In this document: piece after piece, positions 10,458-20,904 of the stretch
Layout of the letters: each line of letters opens with the position of its first letter
Position numbering within the stretch: position 1 is the stretch's first letter
NCBI GenBank assembly: GCA_018136815.1
Contig: CM030937.1
Coordinates: 4,978,632 to 5,042,631, forward strand
DNA: 64,000 bases
Source: Isochrysis galbana
Taxonomy: Eukaryota; Haptophyta; Isochrysidales; Isochrysidaceae
Reading direction: 5' to 3'
Made by a program: the position numbers and the translations under genes
The notes under the pieces: model-generated
Databases searched by the model: none
The model's input: the letters and a program-made list of their open reading frames with translations, nothing else
What the model was told of the DNA's origin: nothing

Positions 10458-10848
10458 ATTCCCTTCCGTCTCCTCGTCCTCGCATATCGAGCCAGGAGTG
10501 GTCATGCTCGATCCGTCAGGACTGTATTTTTTTTATCTTTTGGAGGGAAGAAGTGCGCAGTGGAGGAAGAGCGCGCCCACTGGGAGTCGAACTCGAGCCC
10601 AGAGTGCAAAAGGATGGAAGAGATGGTGGGGTGAACCAGCCTACGCAACGCGAGAGTTTACGTGAGCTTTAGGGCCGTGAGGAGAGACTGAAAAGCACCC
10701 TAAATACTTTCACTTTTTTCTTCACTTCTTCACACTTTTTCCCGACTGAATTGCTGATTTTTCTGCATCCTTCTCCTCCTTTCTCCTCCTCCTTCTTTTT
10801 TTCTTTACTTTTCATGAGTCCTAGATAGAACTCGCGGATGCGACATCC
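10458..10848. other. No gene; T-rich and C/T-rich stretch
   Basis: A 120-base pyrimidine tract lies at about 10,700-10,810. A possible T-arm near 10,600 was examined and rejected as a tRNA. No frame looks coding. Confidence 0.4.
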
Positions 10849-11040
10849 ATGCCCAGCTCTCTAGGAGAGTCTTGGCAGTCTAGGTCTACGGTCTGGGGAG
10901 TGTCCCCCTTGCATGCTTGCATGCCAAGAGGCAGCGCAGGGGGGTGGATAGTTCTCGCCTCCCATGAGGGGAGCCGAGAGAGTGGAGGGGGCGCGAGGCC
11001 CCCCTCCATGGTCCATGGCGACCAATCATAGCAATAAGAT
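10849..11040 (-). repeat. Element 5' end module with GC hairpin
   Basis: Minus strand: CTTATTGCTATGATTGGTCG, then CCATGG, then the hairpin around GGGGGGCCTCGCGCCCCC. It is the inverse of 31,015-31,140 with few differences (CTTATGATTGGTCGCCATGG there). Probably an orphan terminus. Confidence 0.6.
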
Positions 11041-11438
11041 TAGGCGAAAGGTGATAATGAAACAAATGAGCAGTAGTTCCCTGTTTGCTGTTTGTGTTGG
11101 TTCTTGTGGAATTGGAATTGTGCTAGCGCTAGTGCAACACATCAGACTTAGGAGCTCAAGGTCGTGTGGGTGTGGGTAGTGCGTGCGCTTTTTTCAGGGA
11201 GTCTGTGGTGCGCTACGAGGGCGGCTAGGGCCTGGCATATTATGTACAACGTATAGCAATTTCCATTTCCCTTGATAGCAAATGAATATGTGAGCTAGAG
11301 GCTGCTAGAATGTTGATGATGAGGAGTTTCAGCGGATGTGTGAATTGCCGTGAACAATATGCAATCGCCGGTGACATGCATTTCACCCTCCGGAGGAGCA
11401 TTTCCACGGGAGCTCTCGACATCCCCAGATCTCAACCC
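11041..11438. other. No gene seen
   Basis: A low-complexity and AT-rich stretch between a repeat and the 3' end of the glycosyltransferase. It probably includes that gene's 3' UTR. Confidence 0.4.
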
Positions 11439-12494
11439 TCAAACATTCGAGCGCTCGCTATCGGCTAGCCCATGCAAAAAGGCCAGCGTGTCTCCCGAGA
11501 GCCCGACCCGCGAAACCACTGCATCATCGTCCACAACTGTCTCACGCGCACCCGCATTTGAGTAATCTACCACCATATTGGCGCTGTGTCTGACCCGAAC
11601 CCATGGCACTGAGGCAACATTGACCCGGGCACCGTGTGCAAGTAAGGAGTCGAAGAATATGAGATCCTCAAAGACGTCCCGTCCTGGCGGATAGCGCGAT
11701 GCTCCAGGGCCCCACAGCGAACGGCGGTACGCCATCGCGCAGGGCTGCGCCAATGACGATTTCGTCACCTGCGAGAACACGCCTGAACTTGCGTCGAAAT
11801 AATGGAGCAGAGGCTCACAGCCACTCTGATCCAACATGACAATGTCTCCAGCGCATTGAGCCATTACTGCACTTTGGCGACGAAGGCGTTGAGGCGCGTA
11901 GAAGTCGTCATCGTCCCAAATGGCGATCACTTCACCTCTAGCCGCCTCCACAGCCACATTGCGCTTGGTGCCCAGCCGCCCTCGCTCCGGATCTGGAGGT
12001 GCGTGCAAATACCGCAAGCGACCCGCCAGCCGATGCCCAGGAGCCGATGAGGTGAGCTGGCGCCACAAATCCTCGCCCCCGTCGCTCGAGTCATCCACGA
12101 TGATCACCTCGAAGCGTTCCGCCGGATAGTCCTGCGCCGCGATGGATTCAAGCGTGTGCGGCAAGAAGTGAGAGCGCCCATGCGTGATGAGCGTCACTGA
12201 GACCGATGGCCACGCAGCAGCGAAATCGGGCTCGCTGCCACAGGACCAGTCGTAGGGCGTGGCAGCCGAGAGGCCCGGGGACGAGCGGCTCAGCTCGACG
12301 AACTGCAGCGCTGCCAGCGCGGAGTGCGCGCACAGGACGGCCGCTACCATCATGGGCCCTTCTGGCAGCACCCCGACGGCGACGGCGACAGAGCCGCCAC
12401 CAGCCGACGAGGTGGAAAGAGACGGAAAAGACTCCGTCCGGCAGGCAACAGAAGAGAACATGAGAAAGATACAACTTTTGTATTCAATATTCAA
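11439..12494 (-). CDS. GT-A glycosyltransferase, family 2-like
   Basis: A single exon of 351 codons if the ATG at 12,494 is used, or 304 if the tandem ATG pair at 12,353/12,350 is used. Family 2 enzymes transfer sugars from a nucleotide sugar. The fold begins at WPSVSVTLITHGR (about residue 95) and has the nucleotide-binding EVIIVDDSSDGG (129-140). The conserved GTKRNVAVEAARGE (175-188) and the metal-binding IWDDDDFYAP (192-201, DxD motif) follow. FEDLIFFDSLL further on fits the acceptor-side ED motif. Both possible starts are followed by a hydrophobic stretch (SCIFLMFSSVA or MMVAAVLCAHSALAAL), so a signal anchor placing the enzyme in the Golgi is likely. Donor and acceptor sugars are unknown. 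Confidence 0.82.
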   Translation of the reverse strand: MNIEYKSCIFLMFSSVACRTESFPSLSTSSAGGGSVAVAVGVLPEGPMMVAAVLCAHSALAALQFVELSRSSPGLSAATPYDWSCGSEPDFAAAWPSVSVTLITHGRSHFLPHTLESIAAQDYPAERFEVIIVDDSSDGGEDLWRQLTSSAPGHRLAGRLRYLHAPPDPERGRLGTKRNVAVEAARGEVIAIWDDDDFYAPQRLRRQSAVMAQCAGDIVMLDQSGCEPLLHYFDASSGVFSQVTKSSLAQPCAMAYRRSLWGPGASRYPPGRDVFEDLIFFDSLLAHGARVNVASVPWVRVRHSANMVVDYSNAGARETVVDDDAVVSRVGLSGDTLAFLHGLADSERSNV

Positions 12495-13326
12495 TTAGGA
12501 GCACTCCTACTCTATTGATGTGTGCAGGGCGAGAGGGAGAGTGTGAAGACAATGTGATGAATAAAAATAAATACATTAATGCTACAAAATGTTACGTCGT
12601 TGCCAACCTCACCAGCAAAGTAGACACGATTTTCGAGCCCCAGATTCCGCGCCATACGATGAGCTGAGTGTTCGAATGACATCGGTGACGGAATACGGAA
12701 TGAGCAAGGACAAACAAAATAAAAAAGTAAATAATGTTGCATCCTACATCCTAGCCAACCTCACTAGCTAATTAGGGCGATGCGCAGCGCGTTGCGCCGC
12801 TCTCTCTCCGCCGCCGGGGCTCACGCTGCGGGCTCCCGGCGATAATTGGGCATCGCGCCAAGGTCAAAAACTGTAGTCCCCTGCGCCCCCAATAGTAGTT
12901 AAAATCCCCGTTTGGCCGCCCCATAAGAAGTGTTCGATTGCCTGTTGCCTTGCAGATGCAACAAGACTACGATGCGTCCGGCGGCGACAGCTCCGTTGCC
13001 TTGCCACTACTAACCAAACAGAAGGTCAAGCACAAAGCGGTAAGTCAAATCTAGAGAGGAGTTGTAGAGGAGTTGTTGGTGTAGTGAGCAAGAGGGATGA
13101 ACGATAGACGATAGCCAATGAAAAGAGGGTAGAGGAAGAAAGGAATGAAATTGCGAAAGATGGAGGTATAGCTGTAGAAATACTCGTCGGTATCTGTCGT
13201 AACGAGATGCCGGGTCCGTGAAGAGAATGCTATACGATCGTCTTCAGTCTGCACGTTGAAGTCGTAATGCAGGATGACATATTACACCCCAAAGGGACTC
13301 GCTGCTGCCGGCGACTGAGCGCATAC
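12495..13326. other. No gene; scattered repeat fragments
   Basis: The stretch contains a copy of the 9.4-kb repeat word (AATAATGTTGCATCC near 12,728, then AACCTCACTAGC) and a fragment resembling the satellite tail end (about 12,870-12,920, CCCCGTTTGGCCGCCCC). No coding frame was recognised. Confidence 0.4.
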
Positions 13327-13686
13327 TCAATCGCCATCCTCCACAGACTCGGAGCCCTGCTCGGCTGCCACCCTCCGTAGCTCCTGGGCGAGCGCCTTGT
13401 TGAACGCTGCGACGAACTTGGGGCTCTTATTCAAGAGGAGTGTGTGCACAGAATCGACCAGCATGCCTCCACCTTGCACCCCCTCAGGGCTCAGTCGCAT
13501 CTCCAGCGTCTCTCCCTCGAGCAGCTTGACGGTGGCGACAGCGGCGGCACCGTCATCCTGAGCGGCGGTGACGCTATCAACTCCATACTTGATCTCCTCG
13601 ATCTGCGCATCCAGCTCGTCCCTCGCCCAGCCCATGGGCGCCGAGGAGAGGCGCCTCCGGCCCGGATCCCGATCCCTTGTTCTCAT
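13327..13686 (-). CDS. Small GSKIP-domain-like protein
   Basis: A single exon of 119 codons from the ATG at 13,686, or 102 from the ATG at 13,635. The GSKIP domain fold is found in the small GSK3-beta interaction protein and in CLU/clustered-mitochondria proteins. Here I see the family spacing. ELDAQIEEIKYGVDSVTA comes first, then a strand with the acidic turn VKLLEGETLEMRLSPEG. A helix of the type SVHTLLLNKSPKFVAAFNKA follows and ends in LAQELRRVA. In GSKIP the C-terminal helix binds the kinase, but I cannot tell whether that is conserved. The shorter start is more like the family, because the extra N-terminus is only Arg/Asp-rich. Assignment is by pattern only. Confidence 0.6.
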   Translation of the reverse strand: MRTRDRDPGRRRLSSAPMGWARDELDAQIEEIKYGVDSVTAAQDDGAAAVATVKLLEGETLEMRLSPEGVQGGGMLVDSVHTLLLNKSPKFVAAFNKALAQELRRVAAEQGSESVEDGD

Positions 13687-13746
13687 CTTCTCACCGTGTT
13701 GGAGACTCTCTGTCAGAGTTTTCTTGTTGTCCTAGTTTAATCCTAG

Positions 13747-13885
13747 TGCTGAGGGACCGTGCCTCATCGGCAACGGAGCCCCTCCCCCGCGATGGGGGTG
13801 TGCGCGGTTGCTGCATGGCTCGTCCGGTGTATGTGGCTAGGGATGCTAGTCAACAAGACCTCTTACACGACTACAATTTCTAACA
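13747..13885 (+). repeat. 5' LTR of the Ty1/copia element
   Basis: About 139 bp, beginning TGCTGAGGGACCG and ending TTCTAACA (TG...CA). It is followed at once by TGGTA, the expected start of a primer-binding site for a tRNA ending in TACCA. A diverged inverted copy stands alone at 47,579-47,732, which supports these ends. Confidence 0.65.
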
Positions 13886-15660
13886 TGGTACCCCCGCCGA
13901 GAGACCACCCCAACTTCTACAACCACAGCGCGCTCGACGCCGCCGCTCAAGGGTACAACACCACAACGAATAAACTCGACAAATTCGTTGAAAATCTTTT
14001 CTTCGACTCAGCGGCCGCCGATCGCTCCGACAGCCGTACTCGGCGAGGACTGGTCGTACCGCGCGTGATATTCACCATCCTTCCGCGGCGCTCGACCCCT
14101 TTCTCAATCCCGCCTATAACTCGATCAAATTTCTGTGAGCTACCAAACTTCGGCAGGCCACCGTTCGACACCACTTCGTCGTCATCTCATGATCTTTTGA
14201 GAGAATTTTCCCAAGAACGCGAAGACACAATTCATGATGCCTTCATGCTCTCTACACAGGATAAAGACTGGGATCGCAAGAAATACCCCCTTGCGCCCCC
14301 ATTTGATGGACAGCGCGGTCGCCCATTCGAGCATTTTGAACGAGCCTTCCAAGTCTCGCTCGCTGCCATCCAAAGCGACAACGACGAGAATAATCTATAT
14401 CAAACACTAATGCAAAAACTATTGTTATAGTTTGAACTATGGAGCGTGCCGCGACCGCTCCCGAGCCCCAGGCGACCCTCGCCACCGCGCCCCACCTGCC
14501 ACCTGGGACGCCCCACGCCGCCCGAGGCGGCTCGTCAGAAAGCCCTCTCAGAGCCCATCCAACCCATCCAAACCACACCCGCGCAAGCGCGCGGGGTGGC
14601 GAGCACTGGCACCGAACAGGTTGCCACCATTGCTCTGCGCATCATGCAGGGGGTCTTTGAGACCCCAGCTGCTCTACAAACTGAAGACGATATCTTCTAC
14701 GACGAAGATGGGGCCGCGTTCTGGGCCGATGGAACTTCCATTGAGAACATATCTCCGCCGGAGTTCGTACCAAATAACAACGATAACAAAGCTAACCTAG
14801 CTTCGGAGGAATGGCAACCTCTCAGCATTGACACTCCGGCGATTCATGACGCTTTCATGTGTGCACATAATCCGAAACATCACCTAGCCTCACACTGGAT
14901 TAACGACTCCGGAGCTACGCGCCACATGACTTCTGACGCCTCGCTTTGCTTCAAGGTTCGCCCCGCCCACGGAGAGAAAATCCGCGTTGCTAACAACAAA
15001 CTTATCCACGTCACCGGCGTCGGCTCAGCACAAGTTAACCTTGGCAACAATCGTTCCATGCTGCTGACCGACGTCCTAATCGCTCCGGAACTCTCAAACA
15101 ACTTTATTCAGCGCCCGCTACGGTGACGAACACGACAACATAAAGACGGTCCTCAACACACCTGACGGTAAAGACGAGTACCGAATTATACTTCCAAACG
15201 GCGACCACGTCCCACTAGATCGCAATAATCGACACAATGTCATACTAGCCTACACCACTCAACACGAGCCACTTGATGCTAGCTTCGACATCATCCATGC
15301 TCGCTTCGGTCATGCCCACGCATCCCGGATCGACGCCGCCTTCTCAAAGCACAATCTAGACAGATTCCGCCACGATCCCGCCTCTTGTGATGCGTGCCTC
15401 AAGAACCGCCGTCGTCTAAATCGCAACGAAATTAGCACCACTCACACCAAGTATTCTTACTTTGGCGAATGCGTATCCAGTGACACCATAGGGCCATTTC
15501 CTACAAGTCTCATCGGTCGCTACCAATACGCTGTTTGTTTCTTTGATCGAGCCACCCGCTATCCCTCCGTCTACTACCTCAAAAACAAGGACAGCGGATC
15601 CGTCCTAGCCGCGGCCATGCCCATCCATGCCTGGCGAGCCAGGTGTCCGAGTGATACCGG
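13886..15660 (+). mobile_element. Decayed Ty1/copia retrotransposon (gag, protease, partial integrase)
   Basis: A gag-like frame runs to 14,430 (FDGQRGRPFEHFERAFQVSL). It is broken by an inserted fragment of a different element at about 14,411-14,667. The frame then resumes (EDDIFYDEDGAAFWADG) into a copia aspartic protease: WINDSGATRHM (DSG active site at about 14,908-14,916) and VLIAPELSNN. One extra T near 15,105 shifts the frame. A GAG-pre-integrase block (HARFGHAHASRIDAAF) and its zinc-finger-like CDACL follow. The start of the integrase core is then visible (SDTIGPFPTSLIGRYQYAV). At about 15,636 the sequence passes into another dispersed module, so the rest of integrase and the reverse transcriptase are missing. 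The copy is non-functional. Confidence 0.85.
14411..14667 (+). mobile_element. Fragment of the hairpin/MERA element nested in copia
   Basis: It starts with the hairpin AAACTAT-TGTT-ATAGTTT and an ATG at 14,439 that opens MERAATAPEPQATLATAP. It stays closely similar to 27,880-28,135 (opposite strand) up to GGGGTCTTTGAGACCCC. No target duplication could be made out. Confidence 0.6.
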
Positions 15661-16433
15661 GGGGGGGAGGGCCAGCCCGGAGGCTTTCCCTATGGGAGGA
15701 GGATGGTCCCTGAGGCCCCATCGGTTTGTGTTGTGTTGTGTGTGGTGAATCGATTGCTTGGTATGTGGTGTTGATAGTAGAAATGTAGCGTGTAGCCCAG
15801 AGTCTTAGATTTTTTGGGGTGTGTGTGGTGTTGGTGGCATGCTAGTGTCGTGTCGTGCGTCGTGCGCTATTCTGGGCATGCCTCGCGGGTCGGCGCTCGC
15901 GGGCACCTGGACGGGCGCGGCCCCAGCTTGGGGCTACGCAGGCGTCGATGCGTCTGCCATGTCCTGATCGGCCGGGAGGGAAAAATGCATCCGCATACAG
16001 CTATTACTACTAAAATATTATCCGACGATGCAAACGCGGCTTTTGGTGTTGGTGTCGTGAAATATAATATTCGGTGTTTGGTGTTTGATGTTTGAAGTTG
16101 ACCTCCGACACAATAGTCGCACACTTACATTTTGGTATTTATTGCATCCAGATCCAGCACAATACAGAATACGGCACAAATCAATCATAAAAACCCAGCA
16201 AAATGCAAATACAATGCCAATGCTATTTCCCAAGCAACATCAATCTTCCATCGCCTCTGAATATCGTCCCGTCGGCCGAGGAGTGTCTATGTATGCGGCG
16301 CGCATATGGCTCTCGAGAGCAGCGTATATTCCTACCCTGCTTGCTAAGCGTTCGTTATTCAGGTCTTCTCAACAGCTCTTCCCTCTCTTCCACGTGCTTT
16401 CTCATCATTATGTAGGCAGCATTGCGCCCCCTC
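15661..16433. other. No gene seen
   Basis: A GT-rich (GTGTTGTGTTGTGTGTGGTG), then ordinary, stretch. The last ~300 bases probably contain the 3' UTR of the OTU-GTPase gene. No repeat shared with the rest of the window was recognised. Confidence 0.4.
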
Positions 16434-19400
16434 TTACCCGCTGCGCTTTCTCTTTCTCTGCCTATTGACCTTCTTCTTGTACCGGAAGTCGTGCCCATAT
16501 CTACTATGTTTCCAATACTTCACGCACCCCGCGCAATACAAGTTGCGTGTGTCGAGGTCTTCGCATGGGCATGCTTGAAACACTTGGCACGGTCGTTGCA
16601 GGGGCAATGGCTGGAAGGGAGCCTTCTTTGTGGCCCTTTCATCGCAGTATGGATTGTCGCATTCCGGGCAATCTTCGTTGCTTTCGGCGACATCATGATT
16701 TTCGTCATCAGTGTCACTGGAATCATTGCCACTACTACTGAGTGAGTGAAAATTCATTTCGCAACCTTCCTCACTATGAGGAAGGCGGCTCATGATCGCG
16801 TTCACCTGTTCAAGTTTTGGGTAGTTCTCAATCATTGGCCAAGTTTCACTGTTGTCCTTCAAGGCGAGAATGATGCCAGCAGCTTCACGTGCAGATGCTT
16901 GAGAGCTTAGAAAGGTGTGCGTTTGCTCGAGGCCTTGGGTATTGCCTGAGATAGCATCCTGCATGTGTGCGTACACTCGCGAGACGAGGTCGAGGTAATC
17001 CGCCCGCAGTTTTATCAAGGGAACCTGAAGCACCCTGTGATTGATGTGCTTAATGAGCAACTCAGCCACACCCGTGACGAGTTGTGGGGCGATCTGGTCA
17101 AGAAACTGTACTCGGAGCGAATTGGATCTGAATCGTATGGCCTTCTGGCCGGCATCTGCCAGGTGCTTGTTCAGGAATGTCTTGCTAACATTTGTCAGAT
17201 TCTGCAATTCGTCATCGAATATTCGATTGCATTTCTCGAGAGTGAACTTTTTGTACGCATGGATCAATTCCTGCGTTGTGACTTTCAGCGAGCGTATGGC
17301 TTCCTCGTTGGCGTTGTCTTCGCCGTCCACCGTGGCCGGGCTGGGAATAGCATCGTGTGTCACATTCAGAACGGTGGTCGTAATCGCTTCCACTTGCCTA
17401 TCGATGACAGCTTCCCTGATACTCGCAAGCCCTTCTTGCAGTTGACTCACGATCTGGCTCAGCTCCGGCGTGACGAGATCGTAAACAGGCGTTGACACAG
17501 GATTTGGTGACTTCAAATGAAGCCCAAGCAATCGGGAACCTTTCCTGTTGTAGAATTCGAAGCAAGACTGCTTAAATCTGTCCAAGACTTGATTTGTCTG
17601 CAAGGCTTGCAAGATGGCGCTTATCCCTTCTGCTGTGTCAACTATTGCATCCGAGCCACTCTTTGAGCTCGCCGGCATGGTGCCCCTAGTTCGAGAAAGA
17701 CGTGGTTGGTCTTTGAGAAGATTGTCGCAGCAATCGCTGACAACGCTCTTCAGCGTTTTGAGGCCTTTGAGTTTGAGGCCTTTCCTCACGTCGGGGTGGA
17801 GCGTCAAATCTCGCAAACGTAGAATGCTATCAAGGCAAGTAAAGTATGGAAGAAGACATTGGGCAACAAGGCGTTGTACGAAGACGAGTTGCGAGCGTGT
17901 GTGTGCCAAGTCGCAATGCTCCTTGAATTTCTTAATGAGTGCGGCGATTGATGTTCGTCCATTGAGGCCGGCTTCTCTCGATTCCTCTCCGAGCCCTAGG
18001 ACGTCAATTACCATCGGGATGCACAGCTCTTGCATGAATTCCCCACGGCGAGCCTGTTTTGATTCGTGAGGCTCTGCCATGCTTCGGTCCGCGTAAGCTT
18101 GGGAGCGCTTGCTGCGGAAAGTCCTCTCGATCCATTGGCGAATTGATCTGAGCAGATTCTCGGCGTGCGTCTGGATACCTCGTTGCGGCAATTTCGCAAA
18201 GCGTTGTTCAATGCTGGTGACTACGATCACCTTCTCGATTCGTCTGCTACCGCAATCCCGACTATAGAGCAAATCGGAAAGGATACCGGAGTCTGCCAAT
18301 TGCTTTGACATGTCGTTGCTGGTCTCTAGCCGACCATGCTTCAAACAAATGAGAAGAGTTGAACACTCCCATGAAAGTGCATCTCTAACAAGTTTCTGCC
18401 GGAATGGGTCGTGTGTTGAATCGCTCATTCCCGGCACGTCGACCAGCCTAAGATAGATCTGAGAAGGAATGAGAATCTCGACATCGCATAGGATTCCCCA
18501 GTGGCTCCATGTGCCGATGGTATGCTTGATGACGAGATCCCTCATCTGTTTGGTAAGGTCTTCGACGCTCGTCGCCGCCACCTCGATCGTTCGTTCACAT
18601 CCAAGCACCTCACGGCGATAATCTGGCAATGAAAGAGGACCCTTGATTTCACTGAGCGACGCCAAGGCATCGCCATTCTGAACGTCAACACCAAGGATGG
18701 CACAGGCCTCGGCCGCCAGCAAGTCCACGTCGACACGCCGCTTGTGCTTGTCTTCGACCTCTTCATCACCCTCCTTCCAAAGCCGCAACTTCTCTGCCAT
18801 TTTGAGAATCTCATCGATGTCGTCCGCATTTCTATACTTGAGCTTGATGGCAGCCAACTTTTGGCAGGGGTCCAATACGACATGTGTCACAATAGCCGTC
18901 AGGCCCTTGACAGAAGCGCCCGTCGGCAAAATATTAGCTGATTCTTCTGCCATCTGCAGATACATCATGCCGTCATAGTTTTCAAGGTTTTTGTATGCCT
19001 CAGCCTCTCCGTCCTTGATAAGCTCTTGGTTTATCTTGCGGTGAGAAGGGAATCTGTGCTTGATCTCTTCCTCAATCGAGGACTTGTCTGCCGGATGGAA
19101 CTCGAGCGCACGCCGCACAATGCTGCTGATCGTCGTCGATTTTCCCGCGCCTTCGAGCCCAACGACAAGCACAGCGTGCTTCCGTCGCTTGACGCTAGGG
19201 GGGTGGCACTCCACATCATCCAGGATTGTCGTCGCGTCCGCAAGCATTTGTTGCATTTCACAGCGCAGGCGTTCACGCGGCCCCTCAGCCTGGACGAGGA
19301 GGTCATTCCGCTGCAGGTAGTGTTTTATCATTTTCGGCATCGTGCACGCTAGGCGCATGACAGGACTTCCATCTGCATCGTCAGCGGTCCTGCCAATTCT

Positions 19401-20537
19401 GCCGAGAGCCTGCTTCCAATTGGCCACGTCCTCCGGTTCTGGAATCTTGCCTCCATTCTCTCGCGGAACTCCATGAACAGATTGGGGCAAATCATCTGGA
19501 CCCTCATGCCGCATAGAATCGAAGTCGTGAGCGCCGCCATTCAGTTCGCCTTGGAGTTCTAGATGCTGTGGCAGCTCTGCTCTTTCAAGCTCGGAGCCAG
19601 CACCGCCATTGGACAACTCGCCTTGAACCTCCGGCTGCGGCTCACGAGCAGCACGACGAGACAGCTTGACCTGACCGCGTTTAAGCGGCCTCAGCTCGCT
19701 CTCCTCACCGTGCCTATCCCGCACGCAGAGTACATAGTCCTTGTTGATAAAATACCACAAGTCATCTACCTTCACACCTCCAGCCTGTAGCTCTTCCACA
19801 TTGAGTAGTTCGCCGGAGACGCACAACTGCTCCTGGTAGGAGATGATATTTTGACCCAATGGCGTTCTAGAGACAACAGCCTCGCAACCACTGACGACGG
19901 AGATCATTGCAGAGGCAACGGATTCCTCCATGGGTTCGAGCGTCTGATAGTGCGCTGCACCTTGACAGATATAGAGCCAAGCAGACTTATCGCGCTCAAG
20001 TGAGTGCGAAAGCACCGATTGCAGTATGAGCCGTGGTGGATCATTAACACTGAAACGCTCTGCATTTACGATGACGTGCACGTTCACACGCAAGAAATTG
20101 CACATTGCCTGAAGTGTTACGTTATCTCCCCATCCCCCGTTGGCAACGGATTCGACGTACACGTCGTACTTCTCTTCGACGAAGTCTTCATAGTTAGCCT
20201 GGTTTCGGTGCAAATAATTTGCAGTGAGTGAGCGCAGTTTTGCATGCTTGTCCTCGGTCGACCAAAGCGCCCAGGACATTGCCCGATACTGGCAATGGCC
20301 ATCTGATTTTGTATTGCGGAGTGTGAGTTTGAACTGTTTCTGGATCTCGTCGGCGGCAAGCTTTGTGTCACTTGGATCGTATTGGGCACCACGATCCAGC
20401 GACTGATGCCCCCTCAACTTCGTAACCACCGCCTCCTCGTCCTCGGGTGTGCCCAATGGCTGTAGACTGTCGAGCAGCTTCTCGACTTCTTGGTCGAACT
20501 CTGCGACCTCCATCTCTCTCGCCCGCTGTGCGGACAT
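16434..20537 (-). CDS. OTU cysteine protease fused to a dynamin/SLIP-GC-like GTPase
   Basis: An uninterrupted 1367-codon gene with no intron. Residues ~70-200 form an OTU-type deubiquitinase domain. SDGHCQYRAMSW carries the Asp79/Cys82 pair, GGWGDNVTLQA (134-144) is the usual mid-domain signature and AAHYQTLEP gives His196. The catalytic triad therefore looks intact and ubiquitin cleavage is plausible. A poorly conserved linker (~290-440) follows. A large GTPase comes next: P-loop GLEGAGKST (460-468), a switch-I-like LPTGASVKGLTAIVT (537-551) and G3 DVPGMSDS (700-707). The likely nucleotide-base strand is VIVVTS (770-775), though a clear TKxD is absent. Layout and the LPTG block resemble vertebrate SLIP-GC (NUGGC). 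A helical region ends in a Cys-rich tail (about 1290-1367; CPECDNPYC, CPCEDLD, CAGC) and a basic stretch (NRQRKRKRSG) that could bind zinc and direct it to the nucleus. An alternative ATG lies nine codons in. Confidence 0.85.
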   Translation of the reverse strand: MSAQRAREMEVAEFDQEVEKLLDSLQPLGTPEDEEAVVTKLRGHQSLDRGAQYDPSDTKLAADEIQKQFKLTLRNTKSDGHCQYRAMSWALWSTEDKHAKLRSLTANYLHRNQANYEDFVEEKYDVYVESVANGGWGDNVTLQAMCNFLRVNVHVIVNAERFSVNDPPRLILQSVLSHSLERDKSAWLYICQGAAHYQTLEPMEESVASAMISVVSGCEAVVSRTPLGQNIISYQEQLCVSGELLNVEELQAGGVKVDDLWYFINKDYVLCVRDRHGEESELRPLKRGQVKLSRRAAREPQPEVQGELSNGGAGSELERAELPQHLELQGELNGGAHDFDSMRHEGPDDLPQSVHGVPRENGGKIPEPEDVANWKQALGRIGRTADDADGSPVMRLACTMPKMIKHYLQRNDLLVQAEGPRERLRCEMQQMLADATTILDDVECHPPSVKRRKHAVLVVGLEGAGKSTTISSIVRRALEFHPADKSSIEEEIKHRFPSHRKINQELIKDGEAEAYKNLENYDGMMYLQMAEESANILPTGASVKGLTAIVTHVVLDPCQKLAAIKLKYRNADDIDEILKMAEKLRLWKEGDEEVEDKHKRRVDVDLLAAEACAILGVDVQNGDALASLSEIKGPLSLPDYRREVLGCERTIEVAATSVEDLTKQMRDLVIKHTIGTWSHWGILCDVEILIPSQIYLRLVDVPGMSDSTHDPFRQKLVRDALSWECSTLLICLKHGRLETSNDMSKQLADSGILSDLLYSRDCGSRRIEKVIVVTSIEQRFAKLPQRGIQTHAENLLRSIRQWIERTFRSKRSQAYADRSMAEPHESKQARRGEFMQELCIPMVIDVLGLGEESREAGLNGRTSIAALIKKFKEHCDLAHTRSQLVFVQRLVAQCLLPYFTCLDSILRLRDLTLHPDVRKGLKLKGLKTLKSVVSDCCDNLLKDQPRLSRTRGTMPASSKSGSDAIVDTAEGISAILQALQTNQVLDRFKQSCFEFYNRKGSRLLGLHLKSPNPVSTPVYDLVTPELSQIVSQLQEGLASIREAVIDRQVEAITTTVLNVTHDAIPSPATVDGEDNANEEAIRSLKVTTQELIHAYKKFTLEKCNRIFDDELQNLTNVSKTFLNKHLADAGQKAIRFRSNSLRVQFLDQIAPQLVTGVAELLIKHINHRVLQVPLIKLRADYLDLVSRVYAHMQDAISGNTQGLEQTHTFLSSQASAREAAGIILALKDNSETWPMIENYPKLEQVNAIMSRLPHSEEGCEMNFHSLSSSGNDSSDTDDENHDVAESNEDCPECDNPYCDERATKKAPFQPLPLQRPCQVFQACPCEDLDTRNLYCAGCVKYWKHSRYGHDFRYKKKVNRQRKRKRSG

Positions 20538-20904
20538 GGCTCGCAGGCAAGGGAGGGGTTGGAGGGGTGGTTCCCCCCTGCTTTCTCCTCCGCCAGCTAG
20601 GTTTTCTGCGCAGGCCCCTCCTCGCGCGCGGGAAGGGGGCTGTCTGAAGGCCTACAACATCGAAAGCAGGAAACCATTTCACATAATAATGTTGCAAGGA
20701 AACGCCGCAAGGGTTCGCCCTGTCTTCGTCACTGGCCTATTTTTGTTAGCGAGCCCCCCCCCCCCCCCCCCCCCTCCCCCGCACCCCCAGCCACCGACGG
20801 TCGGGAATGACAGATGACATCAAACAGAACAAATCGGAGAACGACTAAAGTAACGTGAACCCGAAGAAATGATCGGCCATGAAGGTGGGGGCGAATTCGA
20901 ATGC
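20538..20904. other. Probable 5' region of the OTU-GTPase gene
   Basis: Contains a 24-base C run (20,755-20,774 and around). No GA leader or TACTCTAGAGTA-like motif was found, unlike several neighbours. Confidence 0.35.

Noticed and set aside
10560-10670. Possible tRNA on the minus strand (GAGTTCGACTCCC)
   Set aside because: The T-stem bases do not pair, and no A box, anticodon stem or acceptor stem was found.
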